64,000 nucleotides of DNA from Shiella aurantiaca (GTDB lineage: Bacteria > Bacteroidota > Bacteroidia > Cytophagales > Cyclobacteriaceae): NCBI GenBank assembly GCA_030412945.1, contig JAUHJS010000006.1:1-64000 (forward strand), read 5' to 3'. Shown piece by piece: positions 40,966-50,444 of this stretch; positions within the stretch are counted from its first letter, which is position 1; each line of letters starts with the position of its first letter. The notes beneath the pieces were generated by a model. That model was not told where the DNA came from and did no database searches. It was given only the letters and a program-made list of their open reading frames with translations. The translations under genes were made by a program, and so were the position numbers.

Positions 40966-43106
40966 GGCATAGGTAGAATGATTTCAAACTCAGTGAAATC
41001 GCTATCGCCTTTTATCAAGTTGGCTTGTCCGCTTAGCTTGGTTACGCACTGCTTCACGGTATAAAGTCCCAAGCCAATGGACTGATGCTCTAGCGCAGCC
41101 GAGCTGAACATATTGAATATCTGGTCGATGTCTTCCTGCTTTATCCCAATGCCATTGTCGGTAAAGCGCATGATGAGCTGCTTTTCTTTCGCATAAATTT
41201 CTACTCGGGAAAATTTAGGTTCTGAGGCTTCCTTCTTCTGGAATTTGATGGCATTTTCCAGCATGTTGTAGAGGATGGTTTCCACCAAAAACACATCGGA
41301 TCGGAACAATATCCCTCGTGCGATTTCGGTTTGGATGTCGATATTCTCAAAGCCTTCCAGTTTTTTCAATCGGTCGATGACCGTTTTTATCACCTGCTCA
41401 AAATTGATATGCTGTAATTCCATATCGGCTCCACTGATTTCACTGAGCATTTTCAGTCGGTCGAAGATATCGTTTACCTGCAAGGCTGATTTGCTGAGAA
41501 GTTGTAGGTATTCGCGGGCCTTTTCATCATTCACATCCAGCAAAGCTACCTGGCATATCCCTATCAGGCGCACCAGAGGTCCTTTGATATCGTGTGATGA
41601 TTTGTAAATCAGGTTTTCCATCTCCAGATTGACCAAACGGAGCTCCTGATTAGCATCATTCAGCTGCTTGGTACGCTTCTCCACCGTGGAGCGAAGTTGG
41701 TTGTTGAGGTGTTCGAGTTCGGCATTCTGATGGGTGATTTTATCCTGCGCACGTTCCAGTTCTTTGTTAGCCGACTGCAAGGCTTCTTTTTGCGCTTCTA
41801 TTTCCTCTTTTTGGTTATTGATTTCTAAGTTTTTGCGCTTTAGCACTTGCCCTAAGCGTTTCTGCACTTTGTAAGAGCGAAACAATACCAAGGCGAAAAA
41901 CACGGTAATGAGGGTAATCACCACCATAAAGTTAATCCAGATGGTGGAGCGCTTGAGCGCTTCTTCTTTAGCTAGGATTACGGCTTTGGCCTCTTCATCC
42001 TGAATCCGCAATTGCAGATCGGTGAGGTTGAGCGCCAAGCTTTGGTTGATTATGCTATAGCGTAGGCTCAGAAAAAGCGACTGATAGTGCAAAGCGCTAT
42101 CGTACTGCTTACGCTGCTGGTAATAGGTTTTGAACAAGTCATAATTTTCCAAGATCCGCTCGCGGGACTTCGTGCGCAAGGCCATGTCTTGACTTACCTG
42201 CAAGTAATAAATCGCTGAATCAAACTTTTTTTGTTTGTGTAGCAATTTACTTTTAAAATAGTAGGAACGGCTGAGCCCTTCTTTGTCTTGTATCTCATTT
42301 TTCAAAACAAAAGCCTTGGTAAAAAAACTATCCGCTTTTTGCAAATTGCCCCTTACCAAATACACTTGCCCCAAGCCTGAATAGGTATTGGCTTCCCAAT
42401 TAGTATTATCTATAGCCTCGGCATAGTCGAGTGCCCGCATAAAATGAATTTCGGCTCCCGCCACATTATCCTCATCCAAAAAAGTCTGGGCAATGTTGTT
42501 TTCCGAATACAAGGCAATGTTTTTATCATCAAAATCACGCGACACATCCAGCCCCATAGTAAAATACTCACGCGCTTTATCATGCTTATTGAGCTTAGAG
42601 TACACCAAACCCATATTATTCAGCGTAAGTCCAAGTCCGTAACTTTGCTTTTGTTTTTTCTTGATATTCAGTGATTTAATAAGATGCTCTAGGGCGCTGG
42701 AGTAAGAACCCATATAGTAATACGAGAGTCCCACATTATTAAGCGAGTTGTTAATCAGCACACTATCCTCGGCCAGTAAGGCATATTTCAACGACTCTTT
42801 GCCATAATACAAAGCTGAATCATAATTGCTCAGGTAGTTGTGCACCCCACCTAACATGCGGTTGGCAATAGAAATCTCCGATGAATTATTGCGCCCCTCC
42901 GCATAGTGTAGGGCCTCGCGGGCATAGCGCATGGCCTCGTTGGGGTAATTGAGCCATAAGCTGATGATCAATTGCTGGTATAGATGAATGCGGTTTTCGG
43001 AGTTATCCTTCTCCAGCCTTTCTTTCAAACTATCCAATCGAGGCTGAGCCAAGGAGGAAATGGCCATTGAAGATGCAAGGGAAAACAAAAACAACACACG
43101 CAGCAT
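40962..43106 (-). CDS. TPR sensor histidine kinase (HisKA type)
   Basis: I use the ATG of MLRVLFLFSLASSM, which gives a signal peptide; the 50 residues before it look like translated repeat sequence. About eight tetratricopeptide repeats (residues 45-340) are followed by a membrane helix (about 400-420) and a coiled coil. The HisKA domain holds His in SSHDIKGPLVRL. The HATPase_c has MLENAIKFQ, FTDNGIGIKQ and GLGLYTVKQ. It is an orphan kinase: no regulator gene is adjacent. The stop overlaps rmuC's. Confidence 0.9.
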   Translation of the reverse strand: MLRVLFLFSLASSMAISSLAQPRLDSLKERLEKDNSENRIHLYQQLIISLWLNYPNEAMRYAREALHYAEGRNNSSEISIANRMLGGVHNYLSNYDSALYYGKESLKYALLAEDSVLINNSLNNVGLSYYYMGSYSSALEHLIKSLNIKKKQKQSYGLGLTLNNMGLVYSKLNKHDKAREYFTMGLDVSRDFDDKNIALYSENNIAQTFLDEDNVAGAEIHFMRALDYAEAIDNTNWEANTYSGLGQVYLVRGNLQKADSFFTKAFVLKNEIQDKEGLSRSYYFKSKLLHKQKKFDSAIYYLQVSQDMALRTKSRERILENYDLFKTYYQQRKQYDSALHYQSLFLSLRYSIINQSLALNLTDLQLRIQDEEAKAVILAKEEALKRSTIWINFMVVITLITVFFALVLFRSYKVQKRLGQVLKRKNLEINNQKEEIEAQKEALQSANKELERAQDKITHQNAELEHLNNQLRSTVEKRTKQLNDANQELRLVNLEMENLIYKSSHDIKGPLVRLIGICQVALLDVNDEKAREYLQLLSKSALQVNDIFDRLKMLSEISGADMELQHINFEQVIKTVIDRLKKLEGFENIDIQTEIARGILFRSDVFLVETILYNMLENAIKFQKKEASEPKFSRVEIYAKEKQLIMRFTDNGIGIKQEDIDQIFNMFSSAALEHQSIGLGLYTVKQCVTKLSGQANLIKGDSDFTEFEIILPMP

Positions 43107-43227
43107 AGGCTCTACAAGGGGATAGTAATAAGTAAGATACAAAAATTGCCAATGGCGCAGAACTTTCGCCTGTTTTTTTCGAGGAATCTTATCGGCACAT
43201 TGCACCTTATCCGAATTTCTAAGCATT

Positions 43228-43335
43228 GGGCGTGCCCCACAGCCGCACCAAGCCAAGGCTGGGTCGGGCTATTGCTGCAAGTCCGGCCACCCAAAAAGCC
43301 AACACACTTCGGGCTTTTCGCGCTATCCCTCACGC
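43228..43335. repeat. 108-bp GC-rich repeat, copy 2 (inverted)
   Basis: This copy lies in the gene-free stretch of about 370 bases before the RAYT gene and is inverted relative to copy 1, 4 kb to the left. It ends with CTATCCCTCACGC, which recurs beyond the transposase at 44073. The rest of the stretch holds a REP-like hairpin. Confidence 0.8.
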
Positions 43336-43351
43336 AGATAAAACACACGCT

Positions 43352-43374
43352 CTTCGGGATTTGCAATCCCGAAG
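43352..43374. repeat. REP-like palindrome, left
   Basis: CTTCGGGATT-TGC-AATCCCGAAG is a perfect 10-bp hairpin 100 bases before the RAYT gene. A matching one lies after the gene. Confidence 0.75.
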
Positions 43375-43474
43375 CACTATCGCTAGATTTACAATCCAGT
43401 TTTTACTCCCAACATATCATAAATTCCCAAACATTATCCTTGCATTTGCAAATACCCTTCCCATAATTTGAAAC

Positions 43475-44008
43475 ATGGCATTTGCATACATAGTCCGCGA
43501 CCAAAGTGCCGTACACTTTGTCATCTTCACCGTACACCAATGGGTGGATGTTTTCACTCGCCAGATATACAGCGAAGAGCTAGTAAAGAATTTACGCTAT
43601 TGCCAAGAAAACAAAGGACTTGAAGTATATGGATGGGTAATTATGAGCAATCACATCCATTTAATCCTTAGGGCAAAGAATGAAAACCTGAGTGACATCA
43701 TCCGCGACTTCAAAAAATACACTGCTAAGAAAATCTATCAATTGATTAAAGATAATCCTGAAGAAAGCCGGAAAGCATGGTTGCTTACTACGCTCTCTTT
43801 TGAAGGTAGAGTTTGGTTTTGGGAAGAGGGGTATCATGGAGAGGAAATCTGGGATAAACCGTTTTTTCAAAGTAAGTTGGACTACATCCATTTAAATCCT
43901 GTCCGAGCGGGCATTGTAGCCAAAGAAGAAGATTATCTCAATAGCAGCGCAGCCGACTGTTACGGACTTCGCACCCCTCACTTACTTCCTCTCGTACATT
44001 TTGGTTAA
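43475..44008 (+). CDS. REP-associated tyrosine transposase (RAYT)
   Basis: This 177-residue Y1_Tnp/IS200-like HUH nuclease starts YIVRDQSAVHFVIFTVHQW. It contains the metal-binding HUH motif as HIHLIL (in SNHIHLIL) and the catalytic tyrosine in YIHLNPVRAG. RAYTs are domesticated IS200/IS605 relatives that act on REP palindromes. Identical 10-bp palindromes with 3-base loops stand on both sides and a larger 108-bp repeat lies near. The protein has normal length and looks intact. Confidence 0.92.
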   Translation: MAFAYIVRDQSAVHFVIFTVHQWVDVFTRQIYSEELVKNLRYCQENKGLEVYGWVIMSNHIHLILRAKNENLSDIIRDFKKYTAKKIYQLIKDNPEESRKAWLLTTLSFEGRVWFWEEGYHGEEIWDKPFFQSKLDYIHLNPVRAGIVAKEEDYLNSSAADCYGLRTPHLLPLVHFG

Positions 44009-44040
44009 AAGATAGCCGGTTCACAGAACCTATGATACGA

Positions 44041-44063
44041 CTTCGGGATTACAAATCCCGAAG
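44041..44063. repeat. REP-like palindrome, right
   Basis: CTTCGGGATT-ACA-AATCCCGAAG has the same 10-bp arms as the left palindrome and a different 3-base loop. GCTATCCCTCACGCGG follows, matching the end of the 108-bp repeat. Confidence 0.75.
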
Positions 44064-44097
44064 AGCATTAGCTATCCCTCACGCGGATAAAACAAAG

Positions 44098-44120
44098 AAA
44101 GAGGCCTGCGCGGCCTCTTT
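44098..44120 (-). terminator. terminator after the large Asp-box gene
   Basis: AAAGAGGCC, a 5-base loop and GGCCTCTTT form a 9-bp stem 14 bases past the stop. On the minus strand it runs into a T-rich tract (TTTCTTTGTTTT). Confidence 0.75.
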
Positions 44121-44133
44121 AAGTATATCTCGC

Positions 44134-47100
44134 TTAATCCACCAATAAAGCCTCCAAAGCTTTCTCCTTTGCTAATTGGTTAAAAGCCGGAATTTCTGTT
44201 TCCATTACCGCCTTATACTTGGCCAGTTCGGCATCAATCAAGGCAGTAACCTCTTTTCTATAAGCTTCTGCTTGCTCAGTGGGAGCGGCATCGCCCATGC
44301 CAGTTAAGGAATTAAGGTGCGCCAATTTATTGGTCAGTCGGATAGGGTAATTCAAGGGGTCTTGCCCGCTGCGGTTCTTGGTTTGATACAAAGCTTCCTC
44401 CACCGCAGTCAGCTGCTTATTAATTTCCTTGCCCTTTTCCACCAAATCTTTCATATCCTCCTTATCCTTTAAGCGTTCGCTCAACTGGCTCACTTGTGCT
44501 TTTACCTTGCGCATGCTCTCTATGGCCTCGTGCGCTTCCGTTACCTTCTGTGATACAGCCAGCATGTAGTCAAACTGCTTTTGCATGTCTTCTTGTGTAG
44601 CCGAGCTGCGCGGATCTTTCAAAATCTCAAAGGTTTGCTCTTGTGCTTGCCCGTTCACAGTCATTTTCACTTTGTAAGTTCCGGGTACGGACTTAGGGCC
44701 TGCCATCTGGCTCCACCAGAGTATCATTCCGTCAAATGATTTTGCATCCGGGTAGCGCGTATTCCAAACAAAAGTATTACCGCCTGCTTTCAATTCGCCT
44801 AATTGCTCATTGGGTTTTTCAGCTTTGTTGGAATATTTTTTAATTAGCGTGCCATCCATTTCCATAAACTCCAGACTAATTGTGGTGGCAGTATCTGGTG
44901 CTTGGGGAAGATAATAATGCACAATTACACCATTGGCCAAATTTTGTCCTTCCCGCTTTTTATCACGACTATCGCCCCCATTCATTCTATAAGAAGCTAG
45001 CGGTTTGTACAAATGTGCCGATGAAAGCGATTGATTGGCTAGTTGATGCATCACGGTGAGATCATCAATCAACCAAAACCCTCTGCCTTGGGTGGCGGCA
45101 ATCAGATTATCGTTTTTGATGGTTAAGTCAGTAATAGGAACAATCGGCAGGTTCAACTGGAAGGGTTTCCAGCTGGCGCCATCATCAAAAGAAACATACA
45201 TCCCCGATTCAGTACCTGCATACAGGAGTCTGGCTCGTTTCGGGTCAGCCCGCACTACACGGGTGAAATGTGTGGCATCTATCCCATTGGTAATTTTCGT
45301 CCAGGTTTTGCCATAATCAGAAGTTTTATACAAATAGGGCTGATAATCGCCCGATTTATAGCGCGTGCCTGCCACATACAATCCTCCTTTTTGCGTAGGA
45401 TGTACCTCCACGCTATTGAACATCATCCATTCGGGTATGCCTTTGGGTGTTACATTTTCCCAGTTTTCACCGTTATTTTTGGATACATGTATGAGCCCGT
45501 CATCAGAAGCTGCCCAAATCAAGCCTGGCTCCAAGGCCGACTCCGTAGCCGCGAAAATAGTTCCGTAATATTCTACGCTGGTATTGTCTTTGGTAATCGG
45601 TCCACCGGAGGGGCCGAGGGTGCTGGGATCATTGCGCGTTAAGTCCGGGCTGATGGTTTTCCAAGATTTGCCGCCATCGGTGCTCAAATGAAGATGATTA
45701 CTGGCAGCGTACAATTTATTTCCTCCATGAGGGGAGAAAAATATAGGATAATTCCATTGGAAGCGATACTTGGTTCCTTCGGCTCCATGGCCCATGGGGT
45801 TATCCGGCCACACGTTTACGGCTTGCATTTCGCCCGTAGCATGATTTATTCGGCTCATAAATCCGCCATAGCTTCCACCGTACACAATTTCATCGTTGGT
45901 AGGATCAACAGCAATGTGCGCACTTTCGCTTCCAGCCGTTTCCTCCACATCGGCATTGGTAATGGCACCACCATCCGTTCGGTGCGGCACGCGAATCGCA
46001 TTATTATCTTGCTGTGCACCGTAGATTCGGTATGGAAAGGTATTATCTGTTGTTACTCTATAAAACTGACCGGTGGGTTGGTTGGTGTATACGCTCCAGT
46101 TTTCGCCACCGTCAAAACTGATTTGCGCTCCGCCATCATCGGCAATAATCATACGCTGATTATCTTCGGGAGCAATCCATAAATCGTGGTGATCGCCATG
46201 TTCGGCATAGGCCCCCTGAAAGGTTTTTCCGCCATCTTTGGATTTATGATAGGCCACGTTCACTACATACACACCATCCTCATCTTTGGTATCGGCATAA
46301 ATGCGGGTATAATACCAGGCACGCTGGCGCAAATTGCGGTCATCATTGAGTTTTGCCCAAGTAGTTCCGCCATCGTCAGAGCGATACACGCCTCCTTTAT
46401 CAGCTTCTATAATTGCCCACACACGATTGGAATTTACCGGAGAAACAGTGATGCCAATAATGCCCCAAGTACCTTCAGGCAGACCTTTGGCTTTGGAAAT
46501 GTTTTGCCAAGTATCGCCCCCATCGGTACTTTTCCAAATAGCTGAGCCTTCGCCACCGCTGCTGAGGTTGTAGGGATTTCTGCGCACGCGCCAAGTGGTA
46601 GCGTACAGGATGCGCGGATTGTTTGGATCTAAAATCAAATCAACTGCTCCGGCATCTTTATTGGCAAATAGCACACGCTCCCAGGTTTTGCCGCCATCTT
46701 TACTGCGATATACACCACGCGTTTCGGATGATTTATACAAATCACCCAGCACGGCTACATATACCAAATCGGGATTTTTCGGATGGATGCGCACACGAGG
46801 AATATGCATGGCGTCTTCCAGACCGATGTGATTCCAGGTTTTACCTGCATCTAGCGATTTGTACATGCCGTAACCATACGACACATTGCCGCGCATGGTC
46901 TTTTCGCCACCGCCCACATAGATTACATTATTATCGTACTCACTAACGGCCACGGCTCCAATGGAACCGCCAAAAAATCCATCGGAGATATTTTCCCAAG
47001 AGTTGCCACCATCGGTAGTGCGCCACACGCCACCGCCTGTGGCGCCCATGTAATAGAGATTGGGTTTGCCCGGCACGCCCGTAACGGCTGCAGACCGACC

Positions 47101-47244
47101 GCCAATATGCGGACCAATGTTGCGCCATTGCAGCGAACTGTATAGTTTTTCGTCATACTGAACAGTGGCAGCAGACTTGCTTTGCTTTTGTGCTTGTAGT
47201 GTAAAGCCAATGAGCAGGGCTCCTAGTAAGGTTAATATTCGCAT
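44134..47244 (-). CDS. large secreted Asp-box (BNR/sortilin-like) beta-propeller protein
   Basis: A signal peptide (about residues 1-18) leads a 1036-residue protein. I count about eleven Asp-box motifs (for example TTDGGNSW, SKDGGKTW, STDGGDTW, SFDDGASW) spread over residues 75-740, which suggests two stacked seven-bladed propellers as in GH74 and sortilin/VPS10 relatives. A C-terminal fibronectin-like part and a helical tail follow. Bacteroidota genomes often annotate this type as glycosyl hydrolase; the catalytic acids of GH74 cannot be confirmed here. Probably extracellular, with a carbohydrate- or peptide-binding role. Confidence 0.8.
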   Translation of the reverse strand: MRILTLLGALLIGFTLQAQKQSKSAATVQYDEKLYSSLQWRNIGPHIGGRSAAVTGVPGKPNLYYMGATGGGVWRTTDGGNSWENISDGFFGGSIGAVAVSEYDNNVIYVGGGEKTMRGNVSYGYGMYKSLDAGKTWNHIGLEDAMHIPRVRIHPKNPDLVYVAVLGDLYKSSETRGVYRSKDGGKTWERVLFANKDAGAVDLILDPNNPRILYATTWRVRRNPYNLSSGGEGSAIWKSTDGGDTWQNISKAKGLPEGTWGIIGITVSPVNSNRVWAIIEADKGGVYRSDDGGTTWAKLNDDRNLRQRAWYYTRIYADTKDEDGVYVVNVAYHKSKDGGKTFQGAYAEHGDHHDLWIAPEDNQRMIIADDGGAQISFDGGENWSVYTNQPTGQFYRVTTDNTFPYRIYGAQQDNNAIRVPHRTDGGAITNADVEETAGSESAHIAVDPTNDEIVYGGSYGGFMSRINHATGEMQAVNVWPDNPMGHGAEGTKYRFQWNYPIFFSPHGGNKLYAASNHLHLSTDGGKSWKTISPDLTRNDPSTLGPSGGPITKDNTSVEYYGTIFAATESALEPGLIWAASDDGLIHVSKNNGENWENVTPKGIPEWMMFNSVEVHPTQKGGLYVAGTRYKSGDYQPYLYKTSDYGKTWTKITNGIDATHFTRVVRADPKRARLLYAGTESGMYVSFDDGASWKPFQLNLPIVPITDLTIKNDNLIAATQGRGFWLIDDLTVMHQLANQSLSSAHLYKPLASYRMNGGDSRDKKREGQNLANGVIVHYYLPQAPDTATTISLEFMEMDGTLIKKYSNKAEKPNEQLGELKAGGNTFVWNTRYPDAKSFDGMILWWSQMAGPKSVPGTYKVKMTVNGQAQEQTFEILKDPRSSATQEDMQKQFDYMLAVSQKVTEAHEAIESMRKVKAQVSQLSERLKDKEDMKDLVEKGKEINKQLTAVEEALYQTKNRSGQDPLNYPIRLTNKLAHLNSLTGMGDAAPTEQAEAYRKEVTALIDAELAKYKAVMETEIPAFNQLAKEKALEALLVD

Positions 47245-47360
47245 AGGTGTAGTTTAATTCTACCAAAAGGTAGTTAAGCATCGCCTAATGCAAAAATGCT
47301 TTGGGATGAGTGGTTGGTTTCTTAAAATCAGTAGCGCGACTGTACAAAAGCTTGATAAAA

Positions 47361-47393
47361 AAACAAGCCGGTAATTTTCTTACTGGCTTGTTT
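47361..47393 (-). terminator. terminator after the 127-residue secreted protein gene
   Basis: AAACAAGCC and GGCTTGTTT bracket a shorter GTAA/TTAC stem, giving a two-part hairpin with a T run on the minus strand. Confidence 0.7.
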
Positions 47394-47397
47394 GGAT

Positions 47398-47781
47398 TTA
47401 TTTACCCTTAAGCTTTTTTCTGGCGCCTTCATAAAAGGCCGGAGGCAATCCTTGGTAATGGGTACGGTATTGATTCTCTATCATGGCTCGCACGAATACA
47501 CTATCTTTCATTTGCTCTTTACGCGTAAGGGCTAAATCAAGGATATACTTCTTTATAACGAGCGTATCAATCATTAATTTCGCTTGTCTTGCCGACTTTA
47601 CCTGCTCAATCGTAAAATCCTGCTCCTCATTTAAGCCGTATTCTCTATCCACTATCTCCTTTACATAAGGTTTCAATTCTGAAGAATAACTTCTCAAGGT
47701 ACTCTCAATATCTAACTCTTGAGAAAAAGAGGTAGATATTGAGAGTACCACTATCGAAAATAGGAATACAATTTTACTCAT
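47398..47781 (-). CDS. hypothetical secreted protein, helix-rich
   Basis: This is a 127-residue protein with a signal peptide (about residues 1-20). The mature part is mostly helical and charged, with no cysteine. The pattern of charged helices resembles small Bacteroidota periplasmic proteins of unknown function. No family is recognised. It is followed by a hairpin terminator and has its own upstream region of about 270 bases in which I see no clear promoter or other feature. Confidence 0.6.
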   Translation of the reverse strand: MSKIVFLFSIVVLSISTSFSQELDIESTLRSYSSELKPYVKEIVDREYGLNEEQDFTIEQVKSARQAKLMIDTLVIKKYILDLALTRKEQMKDSVFVRAMIENQYRTHYQGLPPAFYEGARKKLKGK

Positions 47782-48053
47782 AACATAGATTATTTGTTGA
47801 ATTAGGCATATTTCAAATTAGCTGTAAGCATCAAATTCAATAATTCCTTTCATAAAATGATTTAAAAGAAGTTAAATCTGAGATAAATGGCCAAATACCC
47901 CCATTTCATTTTTCCAAGTTAATTCATTCTTTCGTTTAGAATCCATTAATCTGACTCAAGATATAAAATTAAATCCCACACTAAGTCTACTCGAATTTCG
48001 TAATCCAAATAATTTAAACCCCGGCCATCAACCAAGAACTATCAACTACCCTC

Positions 48054-49163
48054 CTACTTTTCCATCTCCTCTATCCATTGCTTTATCAAAGCCACCCCTT
48101 CGGTATGAATGAGCTTGCGGCCCAGCTCGGGCATCATAATACCCGGATGGCTGCTATTGATGCGGTAATACAGGATGGATTCTTCCGGCTTGCCGGGCAC
48201 TATCCCGTATTGTAGTCCGCCTGAGCCTTTGCCAGCCGCCACGGGTGGTTTGCCCACGCCAACGTGCAAGGGATTGGTTTCGGAAGTCAGTAAAAACAAA
48301 CCACTGGTTTTGGCCGGGCCTTCGGCTCTGTGGCAGTGCGCACAATTAATCTCCAACCAAGCGCGCGCGCGGGCATCGAGTACGCCTGTTTCGGCTTTAT
48401 CCCATATAGGCACTTGGGGCCATGTATGCTTGGGCGGAGCTTCGCTTAGCCACCCGTTTTCTTCCCATCCTACTATTTGGTTGGCCTCTCCGTGTTGATT
48501 CAACTGCCTCACGGTAGGCCCTATAGGCATCAATTTTTCTGATTTTTCGTGGCAGCCCTTACACTGGGTCACACTCGGCACCGAATAGTTTACCTGTCGG
48601 TTTTGCCCTTGCTCATCTAGCCAAGCAACTGCACGAGTATCTCCGGCAATTTGCAAATACGCTTCAGTCTGTTCTTCATTCCACACATAGGTGAGGGCTT
48701 CCCAGCCTGCTTCTTTATGGGTAAGCAAGCGGGTTTCTATGATGTTTCGTTCCCCATGGGGCTGGCGAAAATCGAGGGGATAATAAAAGTTTTTAATCAA
48801 AACCGTCCCCACCGGAAAATCGAGCACTTCGCTGGGGTGGTATTTCATGGTACTTCCTTCGGGCAGCTTGATAAACCGAAGCTTGTGTGCGTAATCCGTA
48901 AAAAGAGGCGTGTTCAGCTCATAAGGAATTAAATCATTAGCAGGTTGCAAATCAGCCAATTTCCCTACAAAAAACCCATAAGAGGAAAGTGTAGCAGGGC
49001 CGATGTCCTTGGTATCGGTGCCGTCTAAAGCCACTTCTTCTATCACTTGATTATTCTGCTTTTTCTCCGAAGTGCAGGCATACAAGCAAGCCAAGAAAAA
49101 AAATACGCTGGCCAAAGTCCCGAGAAATATTCGGATTTTACTTACAGGCAAATACACTTTCAT
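48054..49163 (-). CDS. SO2930-family dihaem c-type cytochrome
   Basis: This 369-residue lipoprotein-like cytochrome begins at the ATG of MKVYLPVSKIRIFLG; the membrane segment ends in ACLYAC. Two haem-attachment motifs are visible, CKGCH (in VTQCKGCHEK) and CAHCH (in NCAHCHRA). This fits the TIGR03806 (SO2930) family. Members occur with a parallel beta-helix partner, which is the next gene upstream here; the two overlap by 26 bases. The electron partner and substrate are unknown. Confidence 0.88.
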   Translation of the reverse strand: MKVYLPVSKIRIFLGTLASVFFFLACLYACTSEKKQNNQVIEEVALDGTDTKDIGPATLSSYGFFVGKLADLQPANDLIPYELNTPLFTDYAHKLRFIKLPEGSTMKYHPSEVLDFPVGTVLIKNFYYPLDFRQPHGERNIIETRLLTHKEAGWEALTYVWNEEQTEAYLQIAGDTRAVAWLDEQGQNRQVNYSVPSVTQCKGCHEKSEKLMPIGPTVRQLNQHGEANQIVGWEENGWLSEAPPKHTWPQVPIWDKAETGVLDARARAWLEINCAHCHRAEGPAKTSGLFLLTSETNPLHVGVGKPPVAAGKGSGGLQYGIVPGKPEESILYYRINSSHPGIMMPELGRKLIHTEGVALIKQWIEEMEK

Positions 49164-50379
49164 CCTTAGAGAGGTTTTCAAAATCATTGGCGGCATCGAG
49201 GTTCAGAAATACTACATCTTGTTTTTCTTGGATGCATAAATCGATACGGCCTAGTTCTTTGTCTACTATTCCATCCCACACAATATCGGGTACACTAAAT
49301 GGGGATTTTAAGAGGAACAGTTTCCCAAAATCGCTTTTCAAAGTAGGAAACCAGTGGCTATTGGCATACACATTATCCCGAATCAGGATATCATTCGGAT
49401 AACTATTGTACAAGGTATCTAAACGGAAGTTATTGTTCACCGTTTGGGCGGTACCATCCGGCACGGTGCCTTGCTCGGCCTCCGATTCGGCACTTACGGC
49501 CGCTACCAAATCATAACTGGCAATGGCCAAGCCCACGGTGGAATTGTCCAAAATCTGGTTATCAAAAATCTCAATCTCACGGGTGGCCAGCAGCATGAGG
49601 CCCGTTCCGGGAGGCACGGTGGCTACAATATTTCCAGCAGGAGCAAAATTAGCGAGGTTGTTATCGCGCACGATGTTATTAAACACCTTTATTCCTTTTC
49701 CATAGCGGGTAAGGGCGGGCAAATCGAACACCAAAATGCCTCCGGTATTTTCAAAAGCTTCATTGCCATAGATTTCCACATGGCTGGAGTTTTCACTCTC
49801 TATTCCAGCCACATTCCAATAGGCTTTATTATTTCGAATGATGACCGTATCTGATTGACCCACATAAATACCCGCATCGGAAGCCCCAATAGCCACGCAT
49901 TCTTCAATCAGCACTTGGGTGCAAATAACAGGATACAAGGCATAAGCACCATTTTCGGTTTTAGGTCCGCCTGTCCACTGCGACTTCACCCTGCGAAAGG
50001 TGATCCCCTTGGTATCGTTTACCTTTATATTATCGCCTTTGGCGTCTTCTATGGTAAAATCTTGCAAGGTAATCGCCCGGGCATTGGAAATTTTCAAACC
50101 TTCGGCTCCTTCTTCCTGATTGGCGAAAGAAAGCACTGTTTTGTCCATCCCCGCACCTAAAATTACCAAGCTATCTTTGCCATCGAGTTGCAAACTGCGG
50201 CTGAACATATAATACCCTTCCGGTAGGCGAATGGTATCACCCGACTGGGCAGTAATCAAGCGGGTTTGTAAATCTTTCTGAATGGATTTCCATTGAACAC
50301 CTTCGCGTTCATTGAGATAATCAGGTGAGCAGGAAGCTAAAACACCTGCCAAACCCAGAAATAATATAGCGCTACGCAT
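49138..50379 (-). CDS. SO2930-associated parallel beta-helix lipoprotein
   Basis: A lipobox (FLGLAGVLASC) leads a 413-residue protein rich in parallel beta-helix rungs (repeats such as ITLQDFTIEDAKGDNIKV, VLIEECVAIGAS, VIIRNNKAYWN). It matches TIGR03805, the protein that accompanies SO2930-family cytochromes, and the cytochrome gene follows and overlaps it. The beta-helix may bind a surface polysaccharide; this is inference. Confidence 0.85.
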   Translation of the reverse strand: MRSAILFLGLAGVLASCSPDYLNEREGVQWKSIQKDLQTRLITAQSGDTIRLPEGYYMFSRSLQLDGKDSLVILGAGMDKTVLSFANQEEGAEGLKISNARAITLQDFTIEDAKGDNIKVNDTKGITFRRVKSQWTGGPKTENGAYALYPVICTQVLIEECVAIGASDAGIYVGQSDTVIIRNNKAYWNVAGIESENSSHVEIYGNEAFENTGGILVFDLPALTRYGKGIKVFNNIVRDNNLANFAPAGNIVATVPPGTGLMLLATREIEIFDNQILDNSTVGLAIASYDLVAAVSAESEAEQGTVPDGTAQTVNNNFRLDTLYNSYPNDILIRDNVYANSHWFPTLKSDFGKLFLLKSPFSVPDIVWDGIVDKELGRIDLCIQEKQDVVFLNLDAANDFENLSKDESVFACK

Positions 50380-50444
50380 AGATTGAAATTTGCCTTAAGA
50401 TACAAAAAATCAATAAAATGCCTCACGCTATTTATAAATCCGAA

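Noticed and set aside
43106..43256. Longer N-terminus for the TPR histidine kinase
   Set aside because: The extra 50 residues translate the repeat region and end before a good signal peptide that starts at the chosen ATG.
44134..47244. Firm call of a GH74 glycoside hydrolase
   Set aside because: Asp-box propellers alone do not show catalysis and I could not locate the two catalytic acids with confidence.
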